Below the pieces are notes generated by a model. The model did no database searches. It saw only the letters and a program-made list of their open reading frames with translations, and was not told the DNA's origin. Of a stretch of 64,000 bases of DNA, positions 18,897 to 26,469 are shown one piece after another. The stretch lies in assembly GCF_002843235.3 (NCBI RefSeq), contig NZ_CP031123.2, positions 930,001 to 994,000 on the forward strand, in the 5' to 3' direction. Made by a program: the position numbers and the translations under genes. The stretch is from Providencia huaxiensis. GTDB taxonomy: Bacteria > Pseudomonadota > Gammaproteobacteria > Enterobacterales > Enterobacteriaceae. Positions within the stretch are counted from its first letter, which is position 1. The number at the start of each line of letters is the position of its first letter.

Positions 18897-19988
18897 TTAC
18901 TTAAATAAGTGCTTAAATTGATGTGGGGCACAGCGCCGGTATTGTGGCGCAACGTCTATTTGTTCATTCAATTCACTCGCTGCTCGCCAAGGCCATCGTG
19001 GCTCAAATAAAATCCCCCTACCAATAGCGACAAAATCAGCTTGATGGGTTGCAACAATGGCTTCTGCTTGTAAAGGTTCGGTAATAAGGCCTACTGCAAT
19101 AACAGGCATCATGGTGTTTTCATGAATAGCTTGGGCTAAAGGGACTTGATAATTTGGACTTAATGGTATCTGTTGCTCAGTTGATAAGCCACCTGACGAA
19201 ACGTGGACATAATCACAACCCAAATCCTCTAATAATTCTGTTAGCTCAATTGATTCTGGTACATTCCAACCCGATTCAAGCCAATCTGTTGCGGAGATCC
19301 GCACGCCAATTGCAACATTAGGGTTAATTATTTCTCTCATCTCATGAAAAATATTAGTAAGTAAGCGGGTACGCCCTTTAAAGCACCCACCATATTCATC
19401 TTGTCGTAAGTTTGATGCCGGTGATAAGAATTCATGCAGTAAATATCCGTGAGCAGCATGGATCTCAATAACGTCAAAACCGGCTTTTTCAGCACGAATT
19501 GCAGCGTCAATAAATTGCTGTTTGACCTGTAGAATTTCATCAATAGTTAATGCATGTGGGATTGCATTCTCACCAAAAGCGATTGCTGATGGTGCAACGG
19601 TTTGCCAACCATTTGGTTGTGTAGGATGGATACTTTTACCCCCTAACCAAGGTAACTCGGTTGATGCTTTTCTACCTGCGTGGGCGATTTGTACCCCTAA
19701 ACGCGCATCTGAAAAATGTCTGATATCGCTGAGCATTTTCTGCATGGCTACCATTTGTTCGTCATTCCATAAGCCTAAGTCTTTGTGGGTAATACGTCCT
19801 TCAGGAACAACGGCACTGGCTTCTACAATCACTAAGGAGGCCCCTGACAAGGCAAGGTTCATATAGTGGGCGTTATGCCACGCTGTTGGCATGCCATTTT
19901 CTGCAGAATATTGACACATCGGGGGAACAATAATTCTATTTTTCAGCGAAACTTGGCCTATTGATGCAGGTGAAAAAAGGCGGCTCAT
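18897..19988 (-). CDS. NADH:flavin oxidoreductase, Old Yellow Enzyme family (YqjM type)
   Basis: FMN-containing TIM-barrel ene-reductase of 363 residues that reduces activated alkenes with NAD(P)H. The YqjM-class signature Cys lies in IVPPMCQYSAENG near residue 25, the substrate-binding His pair is in the HAAHGYLLHEFLSP stretch, and the phosphate-binding end reads VAIGRGILFEPRW. I start at the ATG at 19988, with AGGAA eight bases upstream; the ATG at 20009 gives residues without family counterpart. The physiological substrate is unknown. Confidence 0.92.
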   Translation of the reverse strand: MSRLFSPASIGQVSLKNRIIVPPMCQYSAENGMPTAWHNAHYMNLALSGASLVIVEASAVVPEGRITHKDLGLWNDEQMVAMQKMLSDIRHFSDARLGVQIAHAGRKASTELPWLGGKSIHPTQPNGWQTVAPSAIAFGENAIPHALTIDEILQVKQQFIDAAIRAEKAGFDVIEIHAAHGYLLHEFLSPASNLRQDEYGGCFKGRTRLLTNIFHEMREIINPNVAIGVRISATDWLESGWNVPESIELTELLEDLGCDYVHVSSGGLSTEQQIPLSPNYQVPLAQAIHENTMMPVIAVGLITEPLQAEAIVATHQADFVAIGRGILFEPRWPWRAASELNEQIDVAPQYRRCAPHQFKHLFK

Positions 19989-20530
19989 TGGAACATTCCT
20001 TATTAGCAAACTTAAATTATTTTAATATTATACTTAGTTCTCCAAATTTTTTTTGTGAGATGGTGTGGTATTACGGGCTAAATTTTGTTTTTACAGCGGA
20101 TCGGTGATAGAAAATCAAGTAAATTTTTGCATATTTGGCCAAAAGCATAAAAAGTATATTTCCCTAGCAACATGATGAAAAAAGAGGGAAAAAAGATAAA
20201 AAAATAAGATAAAAAATAAAATATTATAATAGTTATTAATTTTTGATTGTTATAATTCTGTAACTTATAAATAAAATTAATATTCACCATTGTGGAGTGG
20301 CGTTAATGTCCTCTTATGGTTTTAATGGTTCTAATAGAGAATAAAGCTATTTTTTTATTTTAAATGATAATTTAAATAAGAATTAATGCATTGTTTGTGA
20401 AGCAAAATTATAAAATATTCCTTGCGGTTATATTAAATGGTTTATATAAGAAACATGCTTATTAAGCTAATGCGAGCCAAGCTGAATTTTGTGTTCACCT
20501 GAAAAATATAATTCTAAGAAGGAAGTTGAT
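19989..20530. other. Intergenic region upstream of the CitMHS symporter gene
   Basis: About 540 bases, very AT-rich, between divergent genes. The open frames here are low-complexity and I do not call them. An AAGAAGGAAG ribosome site ends the region. No clear operator was found. Confidence 0.35.
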
Positions 20531-21847
20531 GTGCTGACAATTATTGGTATTTTAATCATTATATCGATAGTAACATTATTGATGATGGGGAAAGTTAGCC
20601 CAATTATCGCAATGTCTTGTATTCCCTTTATTGGTGCTTTATTTGCTGGTTACTCTGTTGCTGAAATTTCAGTATTCTTTGAAAGCGGAATTAATAAAGT
20701 TTCAAAAGTCGCAGCTATGTTTTTATTTGCGATTTTATTTTTTAGCTTAATGAAAGACCTGCATATTTTTGATCCGTTGATCCGTTTAATGGTTAAAATG
20801 ACGCGTGGGAATATTATTGTTGTTTGTATTATGACAACGTTAATTGCAGGAGTTGTCCATTTAGATGGTTCAGGCGCAGCGACATTCTTAATTATCATTC
20901 CTGCACTATTACCTTTATACCGCCAATTGGGGATGAGTCCATACCTTATGTTGCTGCTGATGTGTGCCAGCATGGGGGTTATGAATATGGTACCTTGGGG
21001 CGGGCCATTAGGCCGTGCTTCGGCTGTCACTGGAATTGATGCTTCGACCTTATGGCAACATTTGATCCCAGTACAACTCATTGGTATGGGTGGAGCAGTG
21101 GTATTTGCTATCTTGATGGGATTACGTGAGAAAAGACGTATTGCCGCGGCAAGTTTGAAAGGAACAACGCCATATGAAATGGATTCTTTGTTACCTGTTA
21201 GTGACGACACTGCAGATATAGCGGAAACGGTTCATAAGCCTAAAAAACCACTCATTAATGGTGGGTTAATTGTTGCCTCCGTTGTGTGTTTAGCATTTGG
21301 TTTATTATCTGCACCTTATGTTTTTATGATTGCCCTTTCCATTGCCTTGATGGTTAACTTCCCTAACCCTAGAGACCAAATGAAAGTTTTGGCAGCCCAT
21401 GCTCCGCAAGCATTGGGAATGGTTGCCATTATCTTAGCGGCGGGAGCATTTTTAGGTATTTTATCTGAAGGTGGCATGCTTGAGTCAATCGCAACAGACT
21501 TAACCGCTATTTTACCAACAGAATGGGTTTCTAAAGTTCATATTTTTGTTGGTATTTTAGGTGTGCCAATGGATATTTTTACCAGTACCGATGCTTACTA
21601 TTTTGCACTATTACCAATAATTCAACAAATTGCAGGCACAGTTGGTGTTGACCCATCTTCCGTTGTTTATGCCATGGCGATAGGTAACAATGCAGGAACC
21701 TTCGTGAGCCCGTTCTCTCCAGCAGCATGGTTAGCAATGGGATTAGCTGGAATTGATATGGGGCGCCACTTACGTTATTCGTTCGGTTGGATTTGGTTGT
21801 TTAGTTTCTTTTTATTAGCGGCTGGGGCGGTACTCGGCTTGTATTAA
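20531..21847 (+). CDS. CitMHS-family citrate:cation symporter
   Basis: A 438-residue membrane protein with about 12 helices. Family features are the HLDGSGAATFLIIIPALLPL and MNMVPWGGPLGRASA stretches in the first half and the NNAGTFVSPFSPAAWLAMGL stretch near the end. CitM/CitH relatives take up citrate complexed with a metal ion (Mg or Ca) together with protons. The GTG at 20531 is preferred because a strong AAGGAAG lies directly upstream; longer in-frame starts add a hydrophilic tail without counterpart. This is the third possible citrate or dicarboxylate carrier in the window. Confidence 0.9.
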   Translation: MLTIIGILIIISIVTLLMMGKVSPIIAMSCIPFIGALFAGYSVAEISVFFESGINKVSKVAAMFLFAILFFSLMKDLHIFDPLIRLMVKMTRGNIIVVCIMTTLIAGVVHLDGSGAATFLIIIPALLPLYRQLGMSPYLMLLLMCASMGVMNMVPWGGPLGRASAVTGIDASTLWQHLIPVQLIGMGGAVVFAILMGLREKRRIAAASLKGTTPYEMDSLLPVSDDTADIAETVHKPKKPLINGGLIVASVVCLAFGLLSAPYVFMIALSIALMVNFPNPRDQMKVLAAHAPQALGMVAIILAAGAFLGILSEGGMLESIATDLTAILPTEWVSKVHIFVGILGVPMDIFTSTDAYYFALLPIIQQIAGTVGVDPSSVVYAMAIGNNAGTFVSPFSPAAWLAMGLAGIDMGRHLRYSFGWIWLFSFFLLAAGAVLGLY

Positions 21848-21955
21848 ATACTCTTAATCTGAAGTGCTTGGGAATATTGAAGGTGTTCTCAAGCACTATC
21901 AAAAGATGATTATTGCTTTTTCATCTTGAAGACTATTCGTGATATCTGTAATAGA

Positions 21956-22735
21956 TTAATATCCAACCTTAACGAAAGGTGTTCCATAGCTCCTATCTCT
22001 ATTAATTACTTTTCCTACATAAAGTTTACGAACAGAATCGTCAGCTTTACGTCCGATAAATTCCCACCTATCACTATCACGTTTAATATTGTCTCGAGTA
22101 AAATATTGCTGTGTACCTGCTTTTACCCATCCATGCACTTCATAAACTTCTTTAATGATATTGTTATATGTTGCATAGGCGTATTTGATATTACTGTCAT
22201 TTCTTGGGATATTAGCCCAAACCCCACGGGTTACTTCAAATAAAGAAAGTTCATCCATACCTGATTTATAGAGTTTGTTCAAAAGAAAGGCCAAACCGGA
22301 ATGTTCTTTTTTAATGTCAACTTGTTGTTCAGTATGTAGATCATGTATCTCGTTTAAACTCAATCGTCCTAGTTTAGTTGTTTTGCCTCTCACTTTATTT
22401 GTTAAGCTGTCGACACCCAGTAGATCGATACAAGTAGCTTCCACAACAAATGCGGTATCTTCATCCATGCCATGTCGTAAAATATCAATGCCTAGTTTAT
22501 TTTGCTTGTGTAATTTCTCTATTTTTTCTTTTTTCTCATTTAATTCTTCAACTAGATCTTTATCTATTTCTTCTGAGTTTATATCAATAGCTTGGTATAT
22601 GTGTTGTAAGCAACGATCATTCACTCCTTTTCCTATATAAAAAGGGCGACGCTCTTCATCTGTTAGCTCGCATAATGCGTATACGTAGTATTTTAACTTT
22701 TTCAAGGTTGTTTTATATTTATCAAAATCAGTCAT
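21956..22735 (-). CDS. GIY-YIG nuclease-domain protein, LEM-3-like
   Basis: A 259-residue protein. The N-terminal 120 residues carry a GIY-YIG domain: KLKYYVYALCELTD is the GIY strand, RPFYIGKGVNDRCLQH the YIG strand with the catalytic Arg, and VVEATCIDLLGVDSLTNKVRG the active-site Glu helix. The short GIY-to-YIG spacing and the LTN-x-V-x-G ending resemble the LEM-3/ANKLE1 subgroup found in eukaryotes and some bacteria and phages. The C-terminal half (about residues 140-255) is not recognised. A GGAG site precedes the ATG at 22735. It is divergent from the RNA-repair genes, and a role in DNA or RNA cleavage is inferred only from the domain. Confidence 0.8.
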   Translation of the reverse strand: MTDFDKYKTTLKKLKYYVYALCELTDEERRPFYIGKGVNDRCLQHIYQAIDINSEEIDKDLVEELNEKKEKIEKLHKQNKLGIDILRHGMDEDTAFVVEATCIDLLGVDSLTNKVRGKTTKLGRLSLNEIHDLHTEQQVDIKKEHSGLAFLLNKLYKSGMDELSLFEVTRGVWANIPRNDSNIKYAYATYNNIIKEVYEVHGWVKAGTQQYFTRDNIKRDSDRWEFIGRKADDSVRKLYVGKVINRDRSYGTPFVKVGY

Positions 22736-23079
22736 TAAGTTACTCCAATATTTTTGAAAACCACGTTATACAGGTTAATAAGTGGTTTCAATTCACTGAT
22801 AAACTAAACAAATAGGCTTATTTGGACTTCTAGATTAATAGGGAGTAGGTGATTTTTGTGTGTAGAGCTAAATTAGGAATAAATTGATAGCCTTTTTCTT
22901 GACAAATAGACTAAAATTCAATTGTTTTCCTGCAATTTCGCTAATTTTAACCATTAGCCAAGTAAAAATGAGGCCGTCACTCGGAATAGATATGTAATAC
23001 CTACACTTGATTTCTCAACAATTAAAGACGCAAATCTAGCAAAAAGATTTGTGGTTATTTCTATTTCTTTAGAGAAAGC
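22736..23079. other. Intergenic region between the GIY-YIG gene and the RNA-repair genes
   Basis: About 340 bases between divergent units. A TTGACA at 22899-22904 on the plus strand has no good -10 partner at the right distance. I looked for a sigma-54 -24/-12 element, as used by the RtcR-controlled rtcBA genes, and did not see one. Confidence 0.35.
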
Positions 23080-23793
23080 ATGATGAATATGCAATCAAGA
23101 AAGTATGGTAGAACGTATCACTATCCGTTCTCCCCGGGTACGACGAGTGATGATCGCATCAATAGCGATTGGTGGTCGCACATCCAAAATATAGACAAAC
23201 TGGTTCATACAGAAAAACTGGATGGTGAAAATAATTGTTTAAACCGTCACGGGGTTTTTGCACGCTCTCATGGAGCGCCAACCCAATCAGCATGGAGCCA
23301 GCAAATTCGCCAACGTTGGCAGCTGATTAAAGATGATTTAGGGGATATTGAACTATTCGGTGAGAACCTTTACGCAATACATTCCATTGAATATCAACAT
23401 ATTGAAGATTACTTCTATGTATTTGCGGTGAGGCAGGGGGAGTATTGGCTCAGTTGGGAAGAGGTGCAATTTTATGCGGCTCTATTTGATTTCCCAACCG
23501 TCCCTCAATTAGATTTATCACTCAGTAAACACATGAGCAAGCAAGAATATGCAAGTTCATTAATTACTGCAGCATCATTAGATAGCCAATTTATTGCGCG
23601 TGATACTCACACGGGTAAATCTTGTAGCATGGAAGGTATTGTGAGCCGCGATAGCCAAGGCTTTCATGTGGATGATTTTATGACGCATGTTTTCAAATAT
23701 GTGCGTAAAAACCATGTTAAAACGGATATCCACTGGAAGCGGCATTGGCAGAGAGCCAAGCTGGCCTTTGAATTACAAGGAGAACAACCATGA
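23080..23793 (+). CDS. ATP-dependent RNA ligase family protein
   Basis: A 237-residue nucleotidyltransferase of the covalent ligase superfamily. Motif I is HTEKLDGENN with the adenylated Lys near residue 46. The motif III region is DYFYVFAVRQGEYWLSWEE, motif IV is MEGIVSRD and motif V is FKYVRKN. The size and motif order fit Rnl2-like RNA ligases rather than DNA ligases, and no OB domain follows. Its stop overlaps the start of the HD-Pnk gene (ATGA), so sealing and end-healing enzymes are coupled. The start is the ATG at 23080 or 23083. Substrates are unknown; cleaved tRNA is a reasonable guess. Confidence 0.88.
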   Translation: MMNMQSRKYGRTYHYPFSPGTTSDDRINSDWWSHIQNIDKLVHTEKLDGENNCLNRHGVFARSHGAPTQSAWSQQIRQRWQLIKDDLGDIELFGENLYAIHSIEYQHIEDYFYVFAVRQGEYWLSWEEVQFYAALFDFPTVPQLDLSLSKHMSKQEYASSLITAASLDSQFIARDTHTGKSCSMEGIVSRDSQGFHVDDFMTHVFKYVRKNHVKTDIHWKRHWQRAKLAFELQGEQP

Positions 23794-24929
23794 GTTGGCA
23801 ATTAACCCAATGTCGTGATTGGACACAGCTTGAAAAACAGTTCGATTTTGTGCGTGATATGCAGTATGTGCCGCAAGACCGCTTGCACCATGCGGAAGGT
23901 AACGTGGCTATTCACACCCAAATGGTGTTAGCTGCTTTAGAAGGTTTGCCTGAATATCAACAGCTTCCTGAGCTTAAACAACAAATCGTTTGGGCTGCAG
24001 CCTTGCTGCATGACATCGAAAAACGCAGTACGACAAAAGAAGATGAAGAGGGGCGGATCCATTCACCTGGACATGCCAAAAAAGGTGAGTTATCTGTAAG
24101 AAATATATTATTTCGACAAATAGAAACTCCTTTTGCTATTCGCGAACAAATTGCGGCTTTAGTTCGATTCCATGGTTTACCGCTTTGGTTAATGGAAAAG
24201 CCAGATCCTGAACGCACGTTATTTGCCGCATCTTTACGGGTTGAAATGTCTTTATTGTGCATGTTAGCTAAAGCTGATGCGATAGGGCGTACGTGTGAAG
24301 ATAAAGCAGAATTATTGGTCAGAATCGAGCTATTTGAGTTGTTCTGCCGTGAGCAGGGCTGCTGGAACAAACCTAAATCATTCGCGTCAGCGGCTGGGCG
24401 CTTCCAGTATTTTCATCATCAAAAAGGCACCACGGATTACCAGCCTTTTGAAGAGGATGGAAGCGAAGTGATTATGTTATGTGGTTTACCGGGGATGGGA
24501 AAAGACCATTTCATCAAACGGTTTTACCCACAAACGGCAGTAGTTTGTTTAGATGATATTCGCCGAGAACATAAAATCAACCCAGCAGATAAAAATGCAC
24601 AAGGGTGGGTCGCTCAGCAAGCGAAAGAACAAGCGAAACAGTTATTACGCACGAAAACCCATTTTATTTGGAATGCGACGTCACTGAGTGCCTCATTACG
24701 GGGAACAATGATCAGTTTATTTGAACGCTATCAAGCAAAAATCCATTTAGTTTACTTGGAAGTACCATTTAAACAGTGGCGGCAACAAAATCAACAGCGT
24801 CAATATGCGGTACCGGAACAAGTGATGGAAAAAATGGCCGGGAAGTTGGAATTGCCGACGCCAGATGAAGCTCATCAAGTTTCCTATTACATTGATGGCA
24901 ATTTTGAACCGTTACTTGCAGAAAAATAA
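23790..24929 (+). CDS. HD-Pnk: 2',3'-phosphoesterase plus 5'-OH polynucleotide kinase
   Basis: A 379-residue two-domain end-healing enzyme. The N-terminal HD phosphohydrolase domain has VAIHTQMVLAAL (His near 42), the HD pair in AALLHDIEKRS (near 74-75) and a later His cluster (RIHSPGHAKKGE). The C-terminal P-loop kinase has GLPGMGKDH at about 232-240, the acceptor Asp in VCLDDIRREH and the NATSLSASLRG lid arginine. This architecture is known from Runella slithyformis HD-Pnk, which removes 2',3'-cyclic phosphate and phosphorylates 5'-OH ends. With the overlapping ligase gene it forms a complete break-repair pathway. Confidence 0.88.
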   Translation: MSWQLTQCRDWTQLEKQFDFVRDMQYVPQDRLHHAEGNVAIHTQMVLAALEGLPEYQQLPELKQQIVWAAALLHDIEKRSTTKEDEEGRIHSPGHAKKGELSVRNILFRQIETPFAIREQIAALVRFHGLPLWLMEKPDPERTLFAASLRVEMSLLCMLAKADAIGRTCEDKAELLVRIELFELFCREQGCWNKPKSFASAAGRFQYFHHQKGTTDYQPFEEDGSEVIMLCGLPGMGKDHFIKRFYPQTAVVCLDDIRREHKINPADKNAQGWVAQQAKEQAKQLLRTKTHFIWNATSLSASLRGTMISLFERYQAKIHLVYLEVPFKQWRQQNQQRQYAVPEQVMEKMAGKLELPTPDEAHQVSYYIDGNFEPLLAEK

Positions 24930-24938
24930 AATTCATCA

Positions 24939-24961
24939 CCTGCCTCTAGATAAGAGGCAGG
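24939..24961. terminator. Hairpin between the convergent HD-Pnk and PrpF-like genes
   Basis: A CCTGCCTCT...AGAGGCAGG stem of 9 bp with a 5-base loop. No strong T-run follows on either strand, so it may be a weak bidirectional terminator. Confidence 0.5.
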
Positions 24962-24973
24962 CTATTATTAGTT

Positions 24974-26026
24974 TTAAGGAACGTATACGTTGCCTTCAAA
25001 CAGTTTTCTTGCCGTACGAACAATTGAAGCTTGAAGCCCTTCCGGTGAGTTGCCTTGCGGGCTTAATGATACCTCAAATTTACCACTTAAATGCTCAATG
25101 GAAATGTTGCTCATATCAACAGGCTGAATGTATTGCTGAGTAATACTGTCCGGGATCATAGTGCTTGTGGCAATGGCAATAGCACCCGTTACGGCAAGCG
25201 CACCATGGCATTTATGTGGCATAAAATAGCGGACATTAATTGTTCCACCGTGAATGGCAGGTGAAATCAATATGGGTTTAGGAATGACTTTTTTACTTAC
25301 ATCACCAAGCCCCATCATTGCACCCGCTTTTATACGAATAGCCTCTAGCTTTTGCATAAACTCGGTATCTGCTTCAAGTTGTTCCGCGGTTTCATAACCT
25401 GTTTTGTTAAGCTGAGGGGCATCAATTAATACCACTGGCGTCGCCATATCAATGCAGCTGACATCAATACCTTCAATAGTATCAATCGCATGGCCTGTAG
25501 GGAGCAATTTCCCTGTTTTTGTTCCACAAGCATTTAAAAATGTCAGTGCAACAGGCGCTGCATGGCCGGGTACGCTAGCAATTTCGGTATTACCATCATA
25601 AGTTACATGGTCATCAGGGGTTTGTACCCTAGAGTTGATGAAAGTATTCGTATTTACATTGCGGATCCTAACCGTGGTTGTTTCACCCGTGATGGGCACC
25701 AATCCTTTTTCAAGAGCAAAAGAACCCACTGCACAAAGAATATTGCCGCAATTCGGTGCTGTATCAACAAGATGCTCAGTAATAGAAACCTGAGCAAATA
25801 GGTAATCAATATCGGCATCAGGGTGGGAGGAAGGGCTAATAATAGCGACTTTACTGGTCTGTGGGCTGCCTCCACCAATGCCATCAATTTGCAAAGCATG
25901 GCCAGAACCCATAATAGCGAGGATCAGTTCATCACGTTGTTGAATATCAGTGGGAAGGTCATCGGCTAATAGAAATACGCCTTTTGAGGTTCCGCCACGC
26001 ATTAGTGTGCAAGGGATTTTTTTCAT
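24974..26026 (-). CDS. PrpF-family isomerase (aconitate / 4-oxalomesaconate tautomerase-like)
   Basis: A 350-residue protein of the PrpF/DAP-epimerase fold. The family start is KIPCTLMRGGTSKGVFLLAD, followed by IDGIGGGSPQTSKVAI, the active-site NCGNILCAVG and the late GGTINVRYFMPHKCHGALAV. Relatives move double bonds or change cis/trans geometry in tricarboxylates such as 2-methylaconitate, aconitate or oxalomesaconate. I start at the ATG at 26026; an ATG at 26041 is possible. The open frame runs on to 26218 only because it reads through an ERIC repeat. It lies downstream of the DASS permease and citrate-lyase genes on the same strand, suggesting tricarboxylate use. Confidence 0.88.
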   Translation of the reverse strand: MKKIPCTLMRGGTSKGVFLLADDLPTDIQQRDELILAIMGSGHALQIDGIGGGSPQTSKVAIISPSSHPDADIDYLFAQVSITEHLVDTAPNCGNILCAVGSFALEKGLVPITGETTTVRIRNVNTNTFINSRVQTPDDHVTYDGNTEIASVPGHAAPVALTFLNACGTKTGKLLPTGHAIDTIEGIDVSCIDMATPVVLIDAPQLNKTGYETAEQLEADTEFMQKLEAIRIKAGAMMGLGDVSKKVIPKPILISPAIHGGTINVRYFMPHKCHGALAVTGAIAIATSTMIPDSITQQYIQPVDMSNISIEHLSGKFEVSLSPQGNSPEGLQASIVRTARKLFEGNVYVP

Positions 26027-26037
26027 CTGTTTACCCG

Positions 26038-26147
26038 TCATATTTCGCGCTGTAGCTGTGTTGGCTACACTCAGCCACCCAAGTCTATGCTCCTTGGGAT
26101 GTCTTTGTTTTGCCGCCTTGCTACAACGTGAACTATTTAGGGTAAAC
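26038..26147. repeat. ERIC repeat, copy A (internal deletion)
   Basis: An ERIC-type element with GCTGTAGCTGTGTTGGCTAC at one side and TGCCGCCTTGCTACAACG, then AACTATTTAGGGTA, at the other. Compared with copy B it lacks about 14 bases of the central palindrome. It directly abuts the start of the PrpF-like gene, so that gene's ribosome-binding region lies at the repeat edge. Confidence 0.85.
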
Positions 26148-26179
26148 CCGTGAATACAATGAGGGTGAACCAACCCGTT

Positions 26180-26297
26180 AAGTATTACGCTGTAGCTGTG
26201 TTGGCTACACTCAGCCACCCAAGTTACATACTGATGTATGCTCCTTGGGATGTCTTTGTTTTGCCGCCTTGCTACAACGCGAACTATTTAGGGTAAG
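26180..26297. repeat. ERIC repeat, copy B (full-length)
   Basis: Same orientation as copy A and almost identical to it, with the full central stem CACCCAAG...CTTGGGATG around TTACATACTGATGTATGC. About 33 bases separate the two copies. The reverse complement follows the enterobacterial ERIC consensus, including the CAGCCAACAC-like stretch. Confidence 0.85.
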
Positions 26298-26426
26298 CTG
26301 GACTAATATTATTAGGTAAACCTAAGAAAAAATTAAGCTTGCTCCAATAAAGTTCACGTTATAGCGCCAAGACTGCAAATAACTCTGGAACAGCGAGAAA
26401 TTAATCACTTTGTTGTTAAATAGGGC

Positions 26427-26448
26427 ACAATCATGATGGTGCCCGTCG
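26427..26448 (-). terminator. Possible terminator downstream of the CitT-like permease
   Basis: On the minus strand a GGGCAC...GTGCCC stem with a 10-base loop is followed by TATTTAA, about 20 bases after the permease stop. There is no long T-run. Confidence 0.5.
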
Positions 26449-26469
26449 TGTCGATTTATTGACTAAGAA

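Noticed and set aside
20650..21210. 186-residue minus-strand ORF inside the CitMHS gene
   Set aside because: Shadow frame of a membrane-protein gene; low-complexity Ile/Lys-rich product.
22899..22927. Sigma-70 or sigma-54 promoter for the RNA-repair operon
   Set aside because: TTGACA lacks a matching -10 at 16-18 bases, and no -24/-12 element was found.
26042..26218. N-terminal extension of the PrpF-like gene
   Set aside because: The extra codons are translated ERIC repeat; the family N-terminus begins at 26026.
26038..26297. CRISPR array
   Set aside because: Only two repeat units of about 110 bases with internal symmetry; these are ERIC elements and no cas genes are present.
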